Source: Deltaproteobacteria bacterium
Lineage (GTDB): Bacteria > Myxococcota > Myxococcia > Myxococcales > 40CM-4-68-19
DNA length: 7,132 nucleotides
Assembly (NCBI GenBank): GCA_005879095.1
Contig: VBLM01000592.1
Coordinates: 1 to 7,132, forward strand
Reading direction: 5' to 3'
A program made the translations under genes and the position numbers. Below are positions 5,975-7,132 of the stretch, piece by piece; the first letter of the stretch is position 1, and each line of letters starts with the position of its first letter. Under the pieces are notes generated by a model, which was not told the DNA's origin, did no database searches, and saw only the letters and a program-made list of their open reading frames with translations.

Positions 5975-6472
5975 GTGCGCGTCCTCGGGATCGATCCCGG
6001 CTCCCGGTACTGCGGTTTCGGCGTCGTCGAGGACGCCGGTGGGACGCGCGTGCGGCACCTCGCCCACGGCGTGCTGGCGCTCTCGGAAAGTGCGCCGATG
6101 GAAGAGCGGCTGCGCGCGCTCCATCAAGGGCTGACGCGCGAGCTGTCGGCGCACCGGCCGGATTTCGTCGCGGTCGAGGACGTGTTTCACGCGCGCAATG
6201 CCCGCAGCGCGCTGGTGCTCGGGCAGGCGCGCGGCGTCGCGTTGCTCGCCGCGGTCCAGTGCGGCGCGCGGGTCCGCAGCTTCGCGCCCAGCGTGATCAA
6301 GCAGGCGGTCACCGGGACGGGGCGCGCCGAGAAGGAACAGGTTGGCCGTATGGTGTCGATTTTGCTTGGTATTTCTCCGTTTCACGGGCGCCTCGACGCG
6401 AGCGACGCGCTGGCGGCGGCCATCTGCGGCCTTTTGCGGGCGAACGATCCGGTGCTGAGGCTCGCCCGGTGA
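5975..6472 (+). CDS. ruvC: Crossover junction endodeoxyribonuclease RuvC
   Basis: A 165-residue Holliday-junction resolvase (E. coli RuvC is 173). It cuts opposite strands of a four-way junction as a dimer, together with the RuvAB motor. The fold begins at once with MRVLGIDPGS. The four catalytic acidic residues are present: Asp7 (GIDPGS), Glu68 (VAVEDVF), Asp141 and Asp144 (DASDALAAA), matching D7, E66, D138 and D141 of the E. coli enzyme. The conserved SVIKQAVTGTGRAEKEQVGRMV segment is also there. The GTG at 5975 is the only plausible start: it places Asp7 at the family position, and AAAGGAAG lies just before it (spacing is short). It starts 8 bp after yebC, and its TGA overlaps the ruvA GTG in GTGA, so translation of the two is coupled. 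Confidence 0.97.
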   Translation: MRVLGIDPGSRYCGFGVVEDAGGTRVRHLAHGVLALSESAPMEERLRALHQGLTRELSAHRPDFVAVEDVFHARNARSALVLGQARGVALLAAVQCGARVRSFAPSVIKQAVTGTGRAEKEQVGRMVSILLGISPFHGRLDASDALAAAICGLLRANDPVLRLAR

Positions 6473-7074
6473 TTGCGCGTCTTTCGGGCACGATCCTCGA
6501 AAAGCGCGGCGACGCGGCGGTGGTCGACGTCCAGGGCGTCGGGTACCTGGTGCACCTCTCGCTGCAGTCGCTGGGCAAGCTGCCGGCGGAGGGCGCCCGC
6601 GCGCAGCTGCGCTGCTACACGCACGTCCGCGAGGACGCGCTGCAGCTCTTCGGATTCGTCAGCGCCGAGGAGGAGGAGTTGTTCCACCTCCTGATCTCGG
6701 TTTCCGGCGTGGGCCCGCGGCTGGCGCAGAACATCCTCTCGGGCATGCCCGCGACCGAGCTCGCCACAGCCATCCTGCACAACGAGATCGCGCGGCTGAC
6801 GAAGATCTCCGGCGTCGGCAAGAAGACCGCCGAGCGGCTCGTGGTCGAGCTGAAAGACAAGATCAAGACCAGCGGTCTCGCCGCCGCGCGGCCTTCGCAG
6901 CCGCCGGCCGCCATCGGCGCGGACGAGGCGCTGCTCTCGGCGCTGGTCAATCTCGGGTATCGGCCAGCCGCTGCCGAGCGGACGGCCGAGACCGTCCGCC
7001 GCAATCTCGGGCCTGCCGCGCCGCTCGAGGATCAACTCCGTGAGGCGCTGCGCCTGATTTCGGGTGTGCCGTGA
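6469..7074 (+). CDS. ruvA: Holliday junction branch migration protein RuvA
   Basis: A 201-residue protein (E. coli RuvA is 203). It binds the four-way junction as a tetramer and loads the RuvB hexamers for branch migration. Domain I (1-63) is the OB fold, MIARLSGTILEKRG to LQLFGF, with the acidic pin Glu55-Asp56 at the same positions as in E. coli. Domain II carries two helix-hairpin-helix motifs: LLISVSGVGPRLAQNILSG (74-92) and LTKISGVGKKTAERLVVELK (110-129). After a Pro/Ala-rich linker (about 137-149), the three-helix domain III (about 151-198) has ALVNLGYRPAAAERT and contacts RuvB. The GTG start at 6469 overlaps the ruvC stop by 4 bases, and the family N-terminus begins exactly there. Nothing is missing or unusual. 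Confidence 0.97.
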   Translation: MIARLSGTILEKRGDAAVVDVQGVGYLVHLSLQSLGKLPAEGARAQLRCYTHVREDALQLFGFVSAEEEELFHLLISVSGVGPRLAQNILSGMPATELATAILHNEIARLTKISGVGKKTAERLVVELKDKIKTSGLAAARPSQPPAAIGADEALLSALVNLGYRPAAAERTAETVRRNLGPAAPLEDQLREALRLISGVP

Positions 7075-7132
7075 TACCTTCCGCGCCAGTGCGTGACGAG
7101 ATCACCGCGGCTCCGCTCGGCGACGATGCACG
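7071..7132 (+). CDS. ruvB: RuvB N-terminus, partial (cut by window end)
   Basis: A frame starting with GTG at 7071 overlaps the ruvA stop (GTGA), the same join as ruvC/ruvA, and stays open to the window edge, giving about 20 residues (IPSAPVRDEITAAPLGDDA after the start). An in-frame GTG at 7089 is an alternative start. These residues fall in the variable N-terminal tail of RuvB, before the conserved part, so the name rests on gene order and the tight overlap. RuvB would be the AAA+ ATPase that drives branch migration with RuvA. Confidence 0.7.
   Translation, partial: MIPSAPVRDEITAAPLGDDA

Overview
The window is a compact, very GC-rich (roughly 70% by eye) stretch of bacterial chromosome with almost no non-coding DNA. 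High GC, frequent GTG/TTG starts, a yebC-ruvC-ruvA-(ruvB) run, and a lipoprotein carrying Ig-like and lamin-tail domains all suggest a myxobacterium or related deltaproteobacterial-type lineage (Myxococcota). This lineage call is inferred from gene content and composition; no marker gene for taxonomy is present.

Left half, minus strand (read right to left): a cytosolic hybrid histidine kinase (GAF-like region, HisKA, ATPase-like domain, C-terminal receiver; about 3010-1289) is followed after 51 bp by two tandem paralogous genes (1237-698 and 696-82). Each encodes a small exported protein with a conserved head (DAWV..., GP..LWFRH.GKEYVVR) and a long Gln/Glu-rich heptad coiled coil. The paralogs are separated by one base and probably form an operon with the kinase.

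Right half, plus strand: starting 54 bp from the proposed kinase start (divergent), a short exported protein resembling only half of a TolC-type outer-membrane efflux protein (3065-3655) overlaps by 4 bp the start of a 512-residue lipoprotein with Ig-like repeats and a lamin-tail domain (3652-5190). After 26 bp come yebC (5217-5966), ruvC (5975-6472), ruvA (6469-7074) and the first 62 bases of a likely ruvB (7071-end). ruvC/ruvA and the putative ruvB join are GTGA overlaps, so this run looks like one translationally coupled operon. RuvA and RuvB form the Holliday-junction branch-migration motor, RuvC is the resolvase, and YebC is a translation or transcription factor commonly encoded next to them.

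The right side is ordinary housekeeping. The less ordinary content is on the left: the exported coiled-coil paralog pair, whose head resembles, from memory, sequence attached to some BlaR1/M56-type regulators, and the adjacent kinase, whose ATP-binding domain has lost the usual N-box Asn and G1-box Asp while its receiver is intact. I found no mobile element, CRISPR array, tRNA or rRNA. There is no gene-free stretch longer than 300 bases.
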